From: Clostridium_AD sp050717545
Lineage (GTDB): Bacteria; Bacillota; Clostridia; Clostridiales; Clostridiaceae
Assembly (NCBI RefSeq): GCF_050717545.1
Contig: NZ_JBOITN010000017.1
Location: 132,369-196,368 of the forward strand
Length of the DNA: 64,000 nucleotides
Direction of reading: 5' to 3'
Under the pieces are notes generated by a model. The model was not told the DNA's origin and did no database searches. It saw nothing but the letters and a program-made list of their open reading frames with translations. A program made the translations under genes and the position numbers. This document shows positions 15,198 through 25,264 of the stretch, piece after piece. The first letter of the stretch is position 1; each line of letters opens with the position of its first letter.

Positions 15198-16076
15198 ATG
15201 ATTAGGAGTATGACTGGATTTGGGAGAGGAAACTCTGAAAAAGACGGTAATAGCTTTACCATAGAGATTAAAAGTGTTAATCATAGATATTTTGAAACTA
15301 ATATAAGAATGCCTAGAGTATTAATATCTTTTGAGGATAAAATTAGGAAGATAATTGGTGAAAAAGTAAAAAGAGGAAAACTTGATGTTTTTGTAACTCA
15401 AGGTAGTAATGATAAGGAAGATGTAGAAGCTTATTTAAATGAAAAATTAGCACAAAGCTATATAAACTGTTTTAGAACTTTAAAAGAAAAACATGGATTA
15501 TATGGTGATATATCAGTTGATGCTATAGCAAGGTTACCTGAGGTAATAACACTTAAACAAAAGGAAGAAGATGTTGCACTGACATTTGATCAGATTGAAG
15601 AAGCATTAACCAAGGCACTTGCATCTCTTCTTTTTATGAGAGAAAGAGAAGGCGAAAAATTGTTTGAAGATGTTAAGCTTAAGTGTAATTTAATTGATAA
15701 TCTAGTTGAAAATATTAAGAAAAGAGCGCCTCTTGTAGTTGGTGAGTATAAGTTGAAACTAAACCAAAGATTAAATACTTTGAATAAGGAAGTTGAATTT
15801 GATGAGAATAGGGTTTCTATGGAGATCGCAATTTTTGCTGATAAAGTTGGAATTGATGAAGAACTTGTGAGGCTAAATAGTCATATAGAGCAAATGAGAG
15901 AAACTCTAGTTCTTGGAGAACCTGTTGGTAGAAAACTTGATTTCATTATTCAAGAATTGAATAGAGAAACAAATACTATAGCTTCAAAAGCAAATGATTT
16001 AGAAATTTTAAATACAGTAATAAGTATGAAAAGCGAAATAGAAAAGATTAGAGAACAAATACAAAACATAGAATAA
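15198..16076 (+). CDS. yicC: YicC/YloC family endoribonuclease
   Basis: A 292-residue protein of the YicC family, whose members act as RNA endonucleases. It starts with the family signature MIRSMTGFGRG, has the central IKSVNHRYFE motif, and ends with the conserved GRKLDFIIQELNRETNTIASKAND segment (DUF1732). It heads the conserved operon with remA, gmk and rpoZ, as in B. subtilis (yloC). RBS GGAAAGGATG. Confidence 0.92.
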   Translation: MIRSMTGFGRGNSEKDGNSFTIEIKSVNHRYFETNIRMPRVLISFEDKIRKIIGEKVKRGKLDVFVTQGSNDKEDVEAYLNEKLAQSYINCFRTLKEKHGLYGDISVDAIARLPEVITLKQKEEDVALTFDQIEEALTKALASLLFMREREGEKLFEDVKLKCNLIDNLVENIKKRAPLVVGEYKLKLNQRLNTLNKEVEFDENRVSMEIAIFADKVGIDEELVRLNSHIEQMRETLVLGEPVGRKLDFIIQELNRETNTIASKANDLEILNTVISMKSEIEKIREQIQNIE

Positions 16077-16090
16077 ACAGGAGGCCCAAG

Positions 16091-16363
16091 ATGAGTATAA
16101 AGCTTATAAACATAGGATTTGGAAACATTGTTTCAGCAAATAGATTGGTAGCTATAGTAAGCCCTGAATCAGCTCCAATTAAAAGAATAATTCAAGAAGC
16201 AAGAGATAGAGGCATGCTTATTGATGCTACTTATGGACGAAGGACCAGAGCAGTTATTATCACTGATAGTGACCATGTTATATTGTCAGCTGTTCAACCT
16301 GAAACTGTTGCACATAGGTTATCTGTTAAGGATGATGAACATCTAGATGAGGTTGAAGAATAA
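16091..16363 (+). CDS. remA: RemA-like DNA-binding regulator (DUF370)
   Basis: A 90-residue protein with the DUF370 signature (NIGFGNIVSANRLVAIVSP, then ATYGRRTRAVIITDSDHVILS). In B. subtilis, RemA activates matrix genes by binding DNA as an octameric ring. Its stop overlaps the gmk start by one base, so translation is coupled. RBS AGGAGG. Targets in this organism are not visible here. Confidence 0.92.
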   Translation: MSIKLINIGFGNIVSANRLVAIVSPESAPIKRIIQEARDRGMLIDATYGRRTRAVIITDSDHVILSAVQPETVAHRLSVKDDEHLDEVEE

Positions 16364-16974
16364 TGAAATGTAGGGGACAGTTGATTGTTATTTCAGGACC
16401 TTCCGGTGCCGGTAAAGGTACTGTATGCAGTGCTCTCCTTGAAAAAAATGATTTTTGGATTTCGGTATCAGCTACAACAAGAAGCCCAAGAGATGCTGAA
16501 AAAAATGGTATAGACTATTTTTTTATAAGTAAGGACGAATTTAAGGAGAAAATTGAGACAAAAGACTTTCTTGAGTATGCAGAGGTTTATGGAAATTATT
16601 ATGGAACGCCTAAATCTGAAGTTATAAAAGTATTAGATAGTGGCCGTGATGTAATACTAGAAATAGACATTCAAGGTGCCCTTAATGTAAAAATGGCTTA
16701 TCCAAGTGGTTTGTTTATTTTTATTCTTCCACCATCAATGGAGGAGTTAAGAAATAGAATTACAAATAGGGGTAGTGAAACACCGGAATCCCTAATTACT
16801 AGGTTTACATCTGCACATAAAGAAATCAGTTTTGTATCAAAATATGATTATGCAGTTGTAAATGACACTGTAAATAATGCTTGTGATAAAATTCAAAGTA
16901 TTGTAATTGCAGAAAGGTGTAGAGTTGATAGAATGAACGGAGATTTTTTAAAGGAGGAAATATGTAATGAATAA
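16363..16974 (+). CDS. gmk: Guanylate kinase
   Basis: Phosphorylates GMP to GDP. The 203-residue protein has the P-loop GPSGAGKGT, the GMP-binding SATTRSPRDAEKNGIDYFF segment and the VILEIDIQGA Walker B-like motif. It overlaps rpoZ by 8 bases. Confidence 0.96.
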   Translation: MKCRGQLIVISGPSGAGKGTVCSALLEKNDFWISVSATTRSPRDAEKNGIDYFFISKDEFKEKIETKDFLEYAEVYGNYYGTPKSEVIKVLDSGRDVILEIDIQGALNVKMAYPSGLFIFILPPSMEELRNRITNRGSETPESLITRFTSAHKEISFVSKYDYAVVNDTVNNACDKIQSIVIAERCRVDRMNGDFLKEEICNE

Positions 16975-17185
16975 TGAAATGATTAATCCATCAATAGTAA
17001 ACTTATTAGAAAAAGTAGATAACAGGTACTCACTAGTTGTGGCAACATCAAAAAGAGCAAGACAAATAATAGAGGGGCAAAGTCCACTTGTACATGTGGA
17101 TTCTAATAAACCTGTTACTATAGCTATACATGAAATTTATGAAGGAGCTATTGTTGCAATTACTACACATGAAGGAATAAAATAA
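16967..17185 (+). CDS. rpoZ: RNA polymerase omega subunit
   Basis: A 72-residue omega subunit that binds the beta-prime C-terminus. NNEMINPSIVNLLEKVDNRYSLVVATSKRARQI matches the family. The start lies inside the end of gmk, with AAGGAGG just before it. Confidence 0.95.
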   Translation: MNNEMINPSIVNLLEKVDNRYSLVVATSKRARQIIEGQSPLVHVDSNKPVTIAIHEIYEGAIVAITTHEGIK

Positions 17186-17186
17186 T

Positions 17187-18377
17187 ATGGAAAATAAAAA
17201 GATTGTAGTTATTGGTGTAACAGGTGGAATAGCGGTATATAAGGCTCTAGATGTTATTAGTAGACTTAAAAAAGAAAATGTTGAAGTATATGTTATTATG
17301 ACAAAAGCTGCAATAGAGTTTGTAAATCCTATAACCTTTCAAACACTTAGTCAGAATATTGTCATTTGTGATATGTTTGATGAACCTAAAGCATGGGAGC
17401 TACAACATATATCTCTTGCCAAAAAGGCGGATTTATTTGTTATAGTTCCAGCAACTGCAAATATAATTGGTAAGGTTGCAGGTGGCATTTCAGACGATAT
17501 GCTAACTACTACTATTATGGCAACAAAGGCACCAGTTATTTTTGCACCAGCAATGAATGTCAATATGTATAATAACAAAATATTGCAAAGCAATATTAAA
17601 AAGCTAAAGGAATTTGGGTATGGGTTTATTGATCCTATATCTGGAAGACTCGCTTGTGGGGACATAGGTGAAGGAAAACTTGCACAAACTGAAGATGTGT
17701 TTGAAATAATTATGAGTAATTTATACCCAATAAAAGATATGGTTGGCATTAAGGTTTTAGTTACAGCGGGGCCTACAATTGCACCTATTGACCCTGTAAG
17801 ATATATAACTAATAGATCATCTGGAAAAATGGGATATGCCATTGCAAGTGAAGCTAGAGATAGAGGTGCACTTGTAACTTTAATATCTGGACCATGTTCA
17901 GAAAAAGTGCCTACTGGTGTAAATATTATAAGAATAAGCACTAATGATGAGATGAGGAAGGCTGTAATAAGTAATTTTGAAAATAGTAATATAGTTGTAA
18001 AAGCAGCAGCTGTATCTGATTATAAGACTAAGATATACAGTAATAGTAAAATTAAAAAAAGTGAAAATGGATTAAATCTAGAATTTGTTCGTGATAATGA
18101 CATTCTACAAGAATTAGGGTCACTTAAGAAGAATCAAATACTCGTAGGTTTCGCGGCTGAAAGCAATGATTTACTTCAAAATGCGAAAACAAAACTTCTA
18201 AAGAAAAATTTGGATTACATAGTTGCGAATGATATAACAAAAACAGATATTGGTTTTGGAACTGATGATAATAAAGTGATTATTTTAAGCAAAGATAATG
18301 ATCCAATAGCGATAGACAAAATGTCTAAAAAAGAAATTGCTAGGGAATTGTTTAATTTAATAAATAAAAAGCGCTAA
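17187..18377 (+). CDS. coaBC: Bifunctional phosphopantothenoylcysteine decarboxylase/phosphopantothenate-cysteine ligase
   Basis: Two steps of coenzyme A synthesis. The 396 residues contain the N-terminal flavoprotein decarboxylase (CoaC: TGGIAVYKALD, active-site His in LQHISLAKKAD, PAMNVNMY) and the C-terminal ligase (CoaB: VLVTAGPTIAPIDPVRYITNRSSGKMG, KAAAVSDYK). It starts one base after rpoZ. The stop codon lies in the loop of the following terminator hairpin. Confidence 0.96.
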   Translation: MENKKIVVIGVTGGIAVYKALDVISRLKKENVEVYVIMTKAAIEFVNPITFQTLSQNIVICDMFDEPKAWELQHISLAKKADLFVIVPATANIIGKVAGGISDDMLTTTIMATKAPVIFAPAMNVNMYNNKILQSNIKKLKEFGYGFIDPISGRLACGDIGEGKLAQTEDVFEIIMSNLYPIKDMVGIKVLVTAGPTIAPIDPVRYITNRSSGKMGYAIASEARDRGALVTLISGPCSEKVPTGVNIIRISTNDEMRKAVISNFENSNIVVKAAAVSDYKTKIYSNSKIKKSENGLNLEFVRDNDILQELGSLKKNQILVGFAAESNDLLQNAKTKLLKKNLDYIVANDITKTDIGFGTDDNKVIILSKDNDPIAIDKMSKKEIARELFNLINKKR

Positions 18378-18392
18378 TGCGCTTTTTATTTA
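18361..18392 (+). terminator. Terminator overlapping the coaBC stop codon
   Basis: A perfect 14-bp stem (18361-18374 and 18379-18392) with a 4-base loop TAAT that contains the coaBC stop; T-rich 3' arm. It may attenuate rather than fully block transcription into priA. Confidence 0.75.
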
Positions 18393-18432
18393 TAGAGGGA
18401 CATGAAAATTATAAAATTAAAAGGGTGATTAA

Positions 18433-20634
18433 GTGTATCAGTATGCTGGAGTTGTGGTGAATAACGATTCGGTTCAAGTGGATAAGATTTTCACATATAA
18501 AATACCTATTACTTTAATAGGCAACGTTCATTTAGGATTTAGAGTTAAAGTGCCATTTGGTAGAGGAAATAGGACATTGGATGCTTTTGTTTTAGAATTG
18601 TATGAGCAGTGTGATAACGTGAATAATATTAAAGAGGTAGCAAATATTTGTGATGAAATACCACTTCTTAAAATAACTGATATTAAACTTGTAAAGATTA
18701 TGAAAAAGAAATATCTGTGTACATACTTAGAATGTATAAAAGTTATTATTCCTAGAGGCATTACAAAGGGTATAAAAAAGAAAACTGCGTTATTATTAAC
18801 TACGTGCAAAGATCTTGAAGGTAAATTTCTAAAGCAGCCATATATTAGTATTTATGAGTTAATACAATCAAATAATATGAAATATAACAAAAATGAATTT
18901 AGTAAACTTTTTAAGAAGTCATTATCTTCAATTAATACAATGATTAAACATGAGTTTTTGGGGACGCGAGAGGTTATAATTAATAGGTATAGTGAAAAAA
19001 ACTATTCTAGGTATGAAGAAAAAGTACTAAATGATGATCAAAAAAGATCAGTAGATTTAATAATGAATTCTAATAAGAAAAAATTTCTTATTCATGGAGT
19101 TACAGGTAGTGGAAAGACTGAGATATATATGAATTTAGTTAGCTCTATGTTAAAAGATAATAAACAATCCATAATTTTAATACCTGAGATATCTTTAACG
19201 CCTCAGATGGTTGAAAGATTTAAAGGCAGATTTGGGCGTGATATAGCAGTTTTTCATAGTAGGTTATCTGATGGTGAGAGGTATGACGAATGGATGAGAG
19301 TAAAGGAGGGGAACGTTAAAATTGCTATTGGGGCAAGATCAGCTATTTTTCTTCCATTTGAAAATTTAGGATTAATTGTTATTGATGAGGAGCATGAATC
19401 AAGTTATAAATCTGATAGCGACCCCAAATTTGATGCACGTGAAATTGCATATATGAAGTGTGAATTAGAAAATTGTCTGTTAATATTAGGGTCAGCTACA
19501 CCTTCTGTTGAAAGCTATTATAGGGCAACCATAAATGAATTAGAATTAATTACTATAGACGCGCGTGCTGATGGTGCTGCTATGCCAAAAGTTGAAATAG
19601 TTGATATGCGTGAAGAGCTTATGAATAACAATCGTTCGATATTTAGTAAATCATTACATGAGGGAATTACGCAGTCCTTAAGAAAAAACGAGCAAGTAAT
19701 TTTATTTTTAAATAGAAGAGGGTTTTCAACATTTGTATCTTGCAGAAAATGCGGATATGTTTTCAAATGTAAAAAATGTGATATTTCATTAACTTATCAT
19801 AGTTCATCTGATTATCTAACTTGTCATTATTGCGGCGAGAAAGAAAAAATTAGTAAAGTATGTCCTAGTTGTGGAAGCACTTATGTAAAATATTTTGGAG
19901 TTGGAACAGAACAAATTGAACAAGAAGTTAATAGGATTTTTCCAAGTGCAAGAACTTTAAGAATGGATTTTGATACAACACGGAAAAAAAATTCTTATGA
20001 ATATATGTATAATACCTTTAAAAATAAACGGGCAGATATTTTAATTGGAACTCAAATGGTTGCTAAAGGATTAGATTTTAAGGATGTTACTTTAGTAGGG
20101 GTAATAGCTGCAGATTTATCACTTAATTTACCTGATTTCAGGGCTTTTGAGAGGACGTTTCAACTAATTACCCAAGTTTCAGGACGTGCAGGCAGAGGTA
20201 GTAAAGAAGGAAATGTAGTTATTCAAACATATAATGCAGACAATTTGACCCTTCAATATGCTGCAGAAAACGACTATGCTAGTTTTTATAAAAATGAAAT
20301 CATGATGAGACGTGCTATGGACTATCCACCTTTTACAAGTATTCTAGTTATAAATTTGAGCTCTGAAAATGAGGCTTTATTAATAAAAAGTATACAAAAT
20401 GTTGGTGAAAATTTAAAATATAAGATTCAAAATAATGATAAAATTACATTACTAGGACCGTGTCCTTGTGGTGTTTCTAAAATTAAAAATTTTTACAGAT
20501 GGCAAATTATTATTAAAGGAAATATTCAGCAAACAATTGCGTTAGAAATAAAGAATTTAGTTTATGAACTAGTTAAAAAGGTTTATACAAGTATTCGAGT
20601 TAGTATAGATATGAATCCAAGCAATATGATTTGA
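18433..20634 (+). CDS. priA: Primosomal protein N' (PriA helicase)
   Basis: Restart helicase that reloads the replisome at stalled forks. The 733 residues comprise a 3'-DNA-binding domain, a helicase domain with Walker A HGVTGSGKTE, DEEH box and GSATPSVES, then zinc sites (CRKCGYVFKCKKC, CHYCG, CPSCG), and helicase motifs including GTQMVAKGLDF and QVSGRAGRG. It starts with GTG, with AAGGGTG upstream. Confidence 0.96.
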   Translation: MYQYAGVVVNNDSVQVDKIFTYKIPITLIGNVHLGFRVKVPFGRGNRTLDAFVLELYEQCDNVNNIKEVANICDEIPLLKITDIKLVKIMKKKYLCTYLECIKVIIPRGITKGIKKKTALLLTTCKDLEGKFLKQPYISIYELIQSNNMKYNKNEFSKLFKKSLSSINTMIKHEFLGTREVIINRYSEKNYSRYEEKVLNDDQKRSVDLIMNSNKKKFLIHGVTGSGKTEIYMNLVSSMLKDNKQSIILIPEISLTPQMVERFKGRFGRDIAVFHSRLSDGERYDEWMRVKEGNVKIAIGARSAIFLPFENLGLIVIDEEHESSYKSDSDPKFDAREIAYMKCELENCLLILGSATPSVESYYRATINELELITIDARADGAAMPKVEIVDMREELMNNNRSIFSKSLHEGITQSLRKNEQVILFLNRRGFSTFVSCRKCGYVFKCKKCDISLTYHSSSDYLTCHYCGEKEKISKVCPSCGSTYVKYFGVGTEQIEQEVNRIFPSARTLRMDFDTTRKKNSYEYMYNTFKNKRADILIGTQMVAKGLDFKDVTLVGVIAADLSLNLPDFRAFERTFQLITQVSGRAGRGSKEGNVVIQTYNADNLTLQYAAENDYASFYKNEIMMRRAMDYPPFTSILVINLSSENEALLIKSIQNVGENLKYKIQNNDKITLLGPCPCGVSKIKNFYRWQIIIKGNIQQTIALEIKNLVYELVKKVYTSIRVSIDMNPSNMI

Positions 20635-20697
20635 TAATGCAAAAGGTGATTATTATACCATTTGGAGCAAAATGATAAGTGATGAGGGGGTTAAGGC

Positions 20698-21150
20698 ATG
20701 GCTATGAGAACAATTAGAACCAACGGCGATGACATATTAAGAAAAAAAAGTAAGGTTGTAGTTGACATTAACCAAAGAGTTTTATTATTAATTAAAGATA
20801 TGAAAGAGACTATGTATAATTCTAAAGGAATTGGTCTTGCAGCTCCACAGGTTGGTATACTAAAAAGAATAGTAGTTATTGACATTGGAGAGGGACCTAT
20901 AACATTAATTAATCCGGAAATTATAGAAATGCAAGGATCACAACTCTCAAGTGAAGGTTGTTTAAGTATACCAGGAGTACAAAAAAATGTAGAGAGGCCG
21001 GAGTTTGTAAAAGCCAAGGGATTAAATGAAACCGGAGAAGAGATGATAATTGACGCGCAAGGACTTCTTGCAAGAGCAATATGTCATGAAATTGATCATT
21101 TAGATGGTATATTATTTATAGATAAAGCTATGGAAGGTGAGGGAAAATAA
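20698..21150 (+). CDS. def: Peptide deformylase
   Basis: Removes the formyl group from nascent proteins. The 150 residues contain the three metal-site motifs GIGLAAPQVG, EGCLS (Cys ligand) and HEIDHLDG (two His ligands and catalytic Glu). It is directly followed by fmt, the functional counterpart. RBS AGGGGG. Confidence 0.96.
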   Translation: MAMRTIRTNGDDILRKKSKVVVDINQRVLLLIKDMKETMYNSKGIGLAAPQVGILKRIVVIDIGEGPITLINPEIIEMQGSQLSSEGCLSIPGVQKNVERPEFVKAKGLNETGEEMIIDAQGLLARAICHEIDHLDGILFIDKAMEGEGK

Positions 21151-21151
21151 T

Positions 21152-22081
21152 ATGAAGATAATTTTTATGGGTACACCAGAATTTTCGGTGCCTTCTTTAT
21201 CTAGTCTTATTAATGAATTTGAAGTCAAAGCTGTTTTTACTCAGCCAGATAGGCCAAAGGGAAGAGGTAAGAATTTATCAATGTCAGCTGTAAAAGAGGT
21301 GGCATTAAACTATAATATACCAGTATATCAGCCGATAAAACTTAAAAATAATGAAGAAATGTTAGAAATAATAAAAAATATAAAACCAGATTTTATTGTA
21401 GTTGTGGCATTTGGTCAAATTCTTCCAAAGAATATTTTGGATATACCTAAATATGGATGTGTAAATTTACATGCATCATTGTTACCAAAATATAGAGGCG
21501 CAGCTCCTATAAATTGGTCTATAATTAATGGCGATAGCAAGAGCGGCAATACAACAATGTTCATGGATGTTGGCCTTGATACAGGTGATATACTTCTCTC
21601 ACAGGAAGTAGAGCTTACAAGCGATATTACAGCAGGTGAGCTTCATGATATTCTTAGCAGTAGTGGTGCACAGCTTTTAGTTGAAACAATAAACGGTATA
21701 GCAAGTGGCGTTATAAAACCTGTTAAACAGGAAAATGAATTTAGTTCATATGCATCTAAACTCGGGAAAGAAATGGCTAATGTAAATTGGGAAACTGGTA
21801 GTATTAATATTCACAATTTTATAAGAGGGTTAAATCCATGGCCAATTGCATATACTCATTATGAGGATAAGGTAATGAAAATATATAAATCTAAAGTAAC
21901 TAGCTTGGTATCAGATAAAAAGATTGGGACTATTTTAGAAGTTTCAAAAGAGGGAATAAAGGTAGTTACAGGAAATGGCGTTTTACTTATTGAAGAAATA
22001 CAATTTCCAGGTAAAAAGCCATTAAAAGTAAAGGATTATATAATAGGGAACAAAATAAATGTAGGCGTAATTTTAAATTAA
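21152..22081 (+). CDS. fmt: Methionyl-tRNA formyltransferase
   Basis: Formylates initiator Met-tRNA. The start at 21152 is chosen because it gives the standard MKIIFMGTPEF N-terminus and has GGTGAGGG upstream, one base after the def stop. The 309 residues carry the formyl-tetrahydrofolate site (HASLLPKYRGAAPINW) and the C-terminal tRNA-binding domain (GLNPWPIAYT). Confidence 0.96.
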   Translation: MKIIFMGTPEFSVPSLSSLINEFEVKAVFTQPDRPKGRGKNLSMSAVKEVALNYNIPVYQPIKLKNNEEMLEIIKNIKPDFIVVVAFGQILPKNILDIPKYGCVNLHASLLPKYRGAAPINWSIINGDSKSGNTTMFMDVGLDTGDILLSQEVELTSDITAGELHDILSSSGAQLLVETINGIASGVIKPVKQENEFSSYASKLGKEMANVNWETGSINIHNFIRGLNPWPIAYTHYEDKVMKIYKSKVTSLVSDKKIGTILEVSKEGIKVVTGNGVLLIEEIQFPGKKPLKVKDYIIGNKINVGVILN

Positions 22082-22161
22082 GAAATAAAAAACTGCTTAG
22101 GTATAAGTTTATTATTATATCTATGAATTTATTATAATTTAAATATTGGAGGAGAATGAAT

Positions 22162-22839
22162 ATGTTTTTTTTTGATAGCACTATACTAATATTATTGCCA
22201 GCTATAATTATAGCAGCATTTGCACAGATGAAAATCAAGTCAACATTTAGTAAATACTCTAAGGTGAATAGTTCAAATGGGTATACTGGGGCTCAAGTAG
22301 CTAGGATGATTATGGATGCTAATGGACTTTTTGATATACCTGTGGAGATAGCCCCTGGAAAGCTTACTGATCATTATGATCCGTCTAAAAGGGTTATGAG
22401 ACTTTCAAAAGAGGTGTATAATGGAACTTCAGTAGCATCTATTGGAGTTGCTGCTCATGAAACTGGCCATGCACTTCAGGATAAACAGCGATATGCTCCG
22501 TTAAAGATTAGGAATGCTATAGTTCCTGTTGTTAACTTTAGTTCTAATGTATCATGGGTGTTATTTATAATTGGTATAATTTTAAGTATTAATTCTCTAA
22601 TAAATATTGGTATTATACTATTTTCAGCAGTTGTAATATTTCAGCTAATTACACTACCTGTTGAATTTAATGCATCGAGTAGAGCACTTAAGGTTTTAGA
22701 ATCTAGAAGTATCTTATATGGAGATGAAATAAAAGGCGCTAAATCAGTATTAAGTGCAGCAGCTATGACATATGTAGCAGCAACATTAATGGCAATTTCG
22801 CAGCTTACACGTCTTATTCTTATAGGTCGAAATAGATAA
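22162..22839 (+). CDS. YugP-like zinc metallopeptidase (membrane)
   Basis: A membrane protein of 225 residues with the zinc protease motif H-E-T-G-H (GVAAHETGHALQ, around residue 105), an N-terminal membrane anchor and two or three C-terminal membrane segments. GGAGGAG (22148-22154) fits a start at 22162 rather than the ATG two codons upstream. It belongs to the neutral zinc metallopeptidase family that includes YugP. It is embedded in the translation-gene operon, as in other Clostridia. The substrate is unknown. Confidence 0.85.
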   Translation: MFFFDSTILILLPAIIIAAFAQMKIKSTFSKYSKVNSSNGYTGAQVARMIMDANGLFDIPVEIAPGKLTDHYDPSKRVMRLSKEVYNGTSVASIGVAAHETGHALQDKQRYAPLKIRNAIVPVVNFSSNVSWVLFIIGIILSINSLINIGIILFSAVVIFQLITLPVEFNASSRALKVLESRSILYGDEIKGAKSVLSAAAMTYVAATLMAISQLTRLILIGRNR

Positions 22840-22873
22840 ATAAATAAATAAAATGGGAAATTGAGGTGACAGT

Positions 22874-24202
22874 ATGAATAACAGTAGGCTTGTAGCAATT
22901 GCAGTTATAGAAAAAGTATTAAATGAAAATGCTTATTCTAATATAGTTTTAGGACTTGAACTTAACAAATCAGACCTGAGTGATAAAGATAAGGCACTAG
23001 TTACAGAAATAGTTTATGGAACGCTAAAATATAAATATACTATAGATAAAATACTGTCTAAATATGTTAAAAATGGATTGGATAAATTGGAGAGTTTCGT
23101 TTTAAATATACTAAGGATTTCAATTTATCAGATTAGATTTTTAGATAAAGTTCCTGGTTTTGCAGCTGTTAATGAGGCAGTAAATTTAACTAAAAAGAAG
23201 TCGAATGTAGGGGCATCAAAACTTGTTAATGGAGTACTTAGAAGTTATCTAAGAGATTCCGGAGCAAAGTATTACAACGAAGAAGATAATATTGAAAGAT
23301 TATGTTTTGAGTATTCATTTAGTAAGTCTTTAGTTAAACTCTTTATAAGGCAATATGGGCCCAAAAGTGCTGAAGTAATTCTTAAAGGCCTAAATTATAA
23401 ACCTGATGTTACAGTTAGAGTTAACACTTTAAAATTAACATATAAGGAGATATGGGAAAAACTTGTAGATAATGGATATAATATAGAAGCAGGCTATGCA
23501 TGTAAAAATGCAATACGAATAATTAAAGGTAAAAATATAGAAAATAACCTTTTATTTAATGAAGGTAGCATAACAGTTCAGGATGAGTCTGCAATGCTTA
23601 CAGCGCTTTCTATGGATCTACTTGAAAACTTAAATGTTCTAGATCTTTGTAGCGCACCAGGAGGAAAGACAACACACATTGCTGAACTTATGAAAAATAC
23701 AGGTCATGTGAGTGCGTTTGATATACATAAAAATAAATTGTCATTAATTAAACAAAATTTATATAGAATAGGAATTACAAATACAACTTGTGATGTTATG
23801 GATGCTACGGAGTATTCTGAGTATTTATTTGAATCTGCTGATAGAGTACTAATAGATGTTCCGTGTTCTGGACTTGGGATTATTCGAAAAAAACCTGAGA
23901 TAAAGTGGAGTAAACATATAAAGGATATAAAAAGTTTAATAGATACGCAAAGAAATATAATGGAAAATGCTTCAAAGTATGTAAAAAAAGGTGGAGTAAT
24001 TTTATATTCAACTTGCACCCTTAACAAAGAGGAAAATGAAAATAACATTGATTGGTTTATGGAGTCTCATCCAGAATTTAAGATAGAACCTGTATCCTTG
24101 GGAGAACTTGATAATATAAACTATAACGATAAAGGTTATGTTACCATATTTCCAAATGAATATATGGATGGGTTTTTTATAGCCAAAATTAGAAAGTTAT
24201 AA
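22874..24202 (+). CDS. rsmB: 16S rRNA cytosine-967 C5-methyltransferase
   Basis: Methylates C967 of 16S rRNA. The 442 residues consist of an N-terminal NusB-like RNA-binding domain (1-140) and a SAM methyltransferase domain with LDLCSAPGGKTTHIAE, DVPCSGLGIIRKKPE (catalytic PC motif) and YSTCTLNKEENE (second catalytic Cys). RBS GAGGTG. Confidence 0.95.
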   Translation: MNNSRLVAIAVIEKVLNENAYSNIVLGLELNKSDLSDKDKALVTEIVYGTLKYKYTIDKILSKYVKNGLDKLESFVLNILRISIYQIRFLDKVPGFAAVNEAVNLTKKKSNVGASKLVNGVLRSYLRDSGAKYYNEEDNIERLCFEYSFSKSLVKLFIRQYGPKSAEVILKGLNYKPDVTVRVNTLKLTYKEIWEKLVDNGYNIEAGYACKNAIRIIKGKNIENNLLFNEGSITVQDESAMLTALSMDLLENLNVLDLCSAPGGKTTHIAELMKNTGHVSAFDIHKNKLSLIKQNLYRIGITNTTCDVMDATEYSEYLFESADRVLIDVPCSGLGIIRKKPEIKWSKHIKDIKSLIDTQRNIMENASKYVKKGGVILYSTCTLNKEENENNIDWFMESHPEFKIEPVSLGELDNINYNDKGYVTIFPNEYMDGFFIAKIRKL

Positions 24203-24214
24203 TAGGGGAATAAA

Positions 24215-25252
24215 ATGATAAATATATTAGATCTTAATTTAGTAGAGCTGAAAAAATGGATGAAAGATAATGGGGAAAATGAATTTAGAGCAAAACAAGT
24301 ATCAGATTGGGTTTATAAGGATATTTGGGAATTTGAAAAAATGAATAATATTCCTCAAGGTGTAAAGGGAAAGTTAAAAAGTAATTTTTACATAGGAATA
24401 CCAGAGCTGATAGAGCAGTACAGTTCAAAACTTAATGATACAAAGAAATATTTGTTTACGCTTATGGATGGTAACTTAATTGAATGCGTTATTATGAAAT
24501 ATAAACATGGAAATTCAATATGTATATCCACTCAAGTTGGATGTAGGATGGGATGTAAGTTTTGTGCATCTACAATCGGTGGAATGGTTAGAAATTTAAC
24601 GCCAGGAGAGATGTTGGCACAAATAATGAGGGCTCAGCAGCTAATAGGAGAGAGAATTTCTAATGTAGTACTTATGGGGAGTGGCGAGCCATTTGACAAT
24701 TTTGATAATGTAATGAAGTTTCTTGAGATTGTAAATTCAGAAAATGGACTTAATATTGGTCAAAGACATATAACTTTATCTACATGTGGGATTGTACCAA
24801 AAATTAAAGAGTTTGCTGATATGAACATGCAAACAACACTTGCTATTTCGCTCCATGCATCTACTGACGAAATTAGAATGAAAAGTATGCCAATTGCAAA
24901 CAAATATTCTATTGCAGAAATTATTGAAGTCTCTAAGTATTATATAAATAAGACTAATAGGCGGATAACTTTTGAATATGCGCTTGTGAAGGAGCTTAAT
25001 GATAGTCGGGTAGATGCAGAAAAATTAAGTGATTTACTTAGAGGCATGTTATGCCATGTTAATCTAATTCCTATTAATGAGATAAAAGAAAATAAATTTA
25101 AAAGATCTTCAAACGATAATGTTTCTGAATTTAAGAGGATACTTGAAACCAATGATATTCAAGTAACGATAAGAAGAGAAATGGGACTTGATATTAATGC
25201 AGCGTGTGGTCAACTTCGGAGAAGCTACATTAAATGTGAAGAACTTAAATAA
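24215..25252 (+). CDS. rlmN: 23S rRNA A2503/tRNA A37 C2-methyltransferase (radical SAM)
   Basis: A radical SAM enzyme of 345 residues with the cluster motif CRMGCKFCAS (CxxxCxxC), GEPFDN, and the conserved methyl-carrying cysteine in the C-terminal DINAACGQL. Starts 12 bases after rsmB. Confidence 0.96.
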   Translation: MINILDLNLVELKKWMKDNGENEFRAKQVSDWVYKDIWEFEKMNNIPQGVKGKLKSNFYIGIPELIEQYSSKLNDTKKYLFTLMDGNLIECVIMKYKHGNSICISTQVGCRMGCKFCASTIGGMVRNLTPGEMLAQIMRAQQLIGERISNVVLMGSGEPFDNFDNVMKFLEIVNSENGLNIGQRHITLSTCGIVPKIKEFADMNMQTTLAISLHASTDEIRMKSMPIANKYSIAEIIEVSKYYINKTNRRITFEYALVKELNDSRVDAEKLSDLLRGMLCHVNLIPINEIKENKFKRSSNDNVSEFKRILETNDIQVTIRREMGLDINAACGQLRRSYIKCEELK

Positions 25253-25264
25253 AGGGGTGTAACA

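Noticed and set aside
17351..17941. Minus-strand frame of 196 codons opposite coaBC
   Set aside because: Antisense shadow of a conserved bifunctional enzyme; no start signal.
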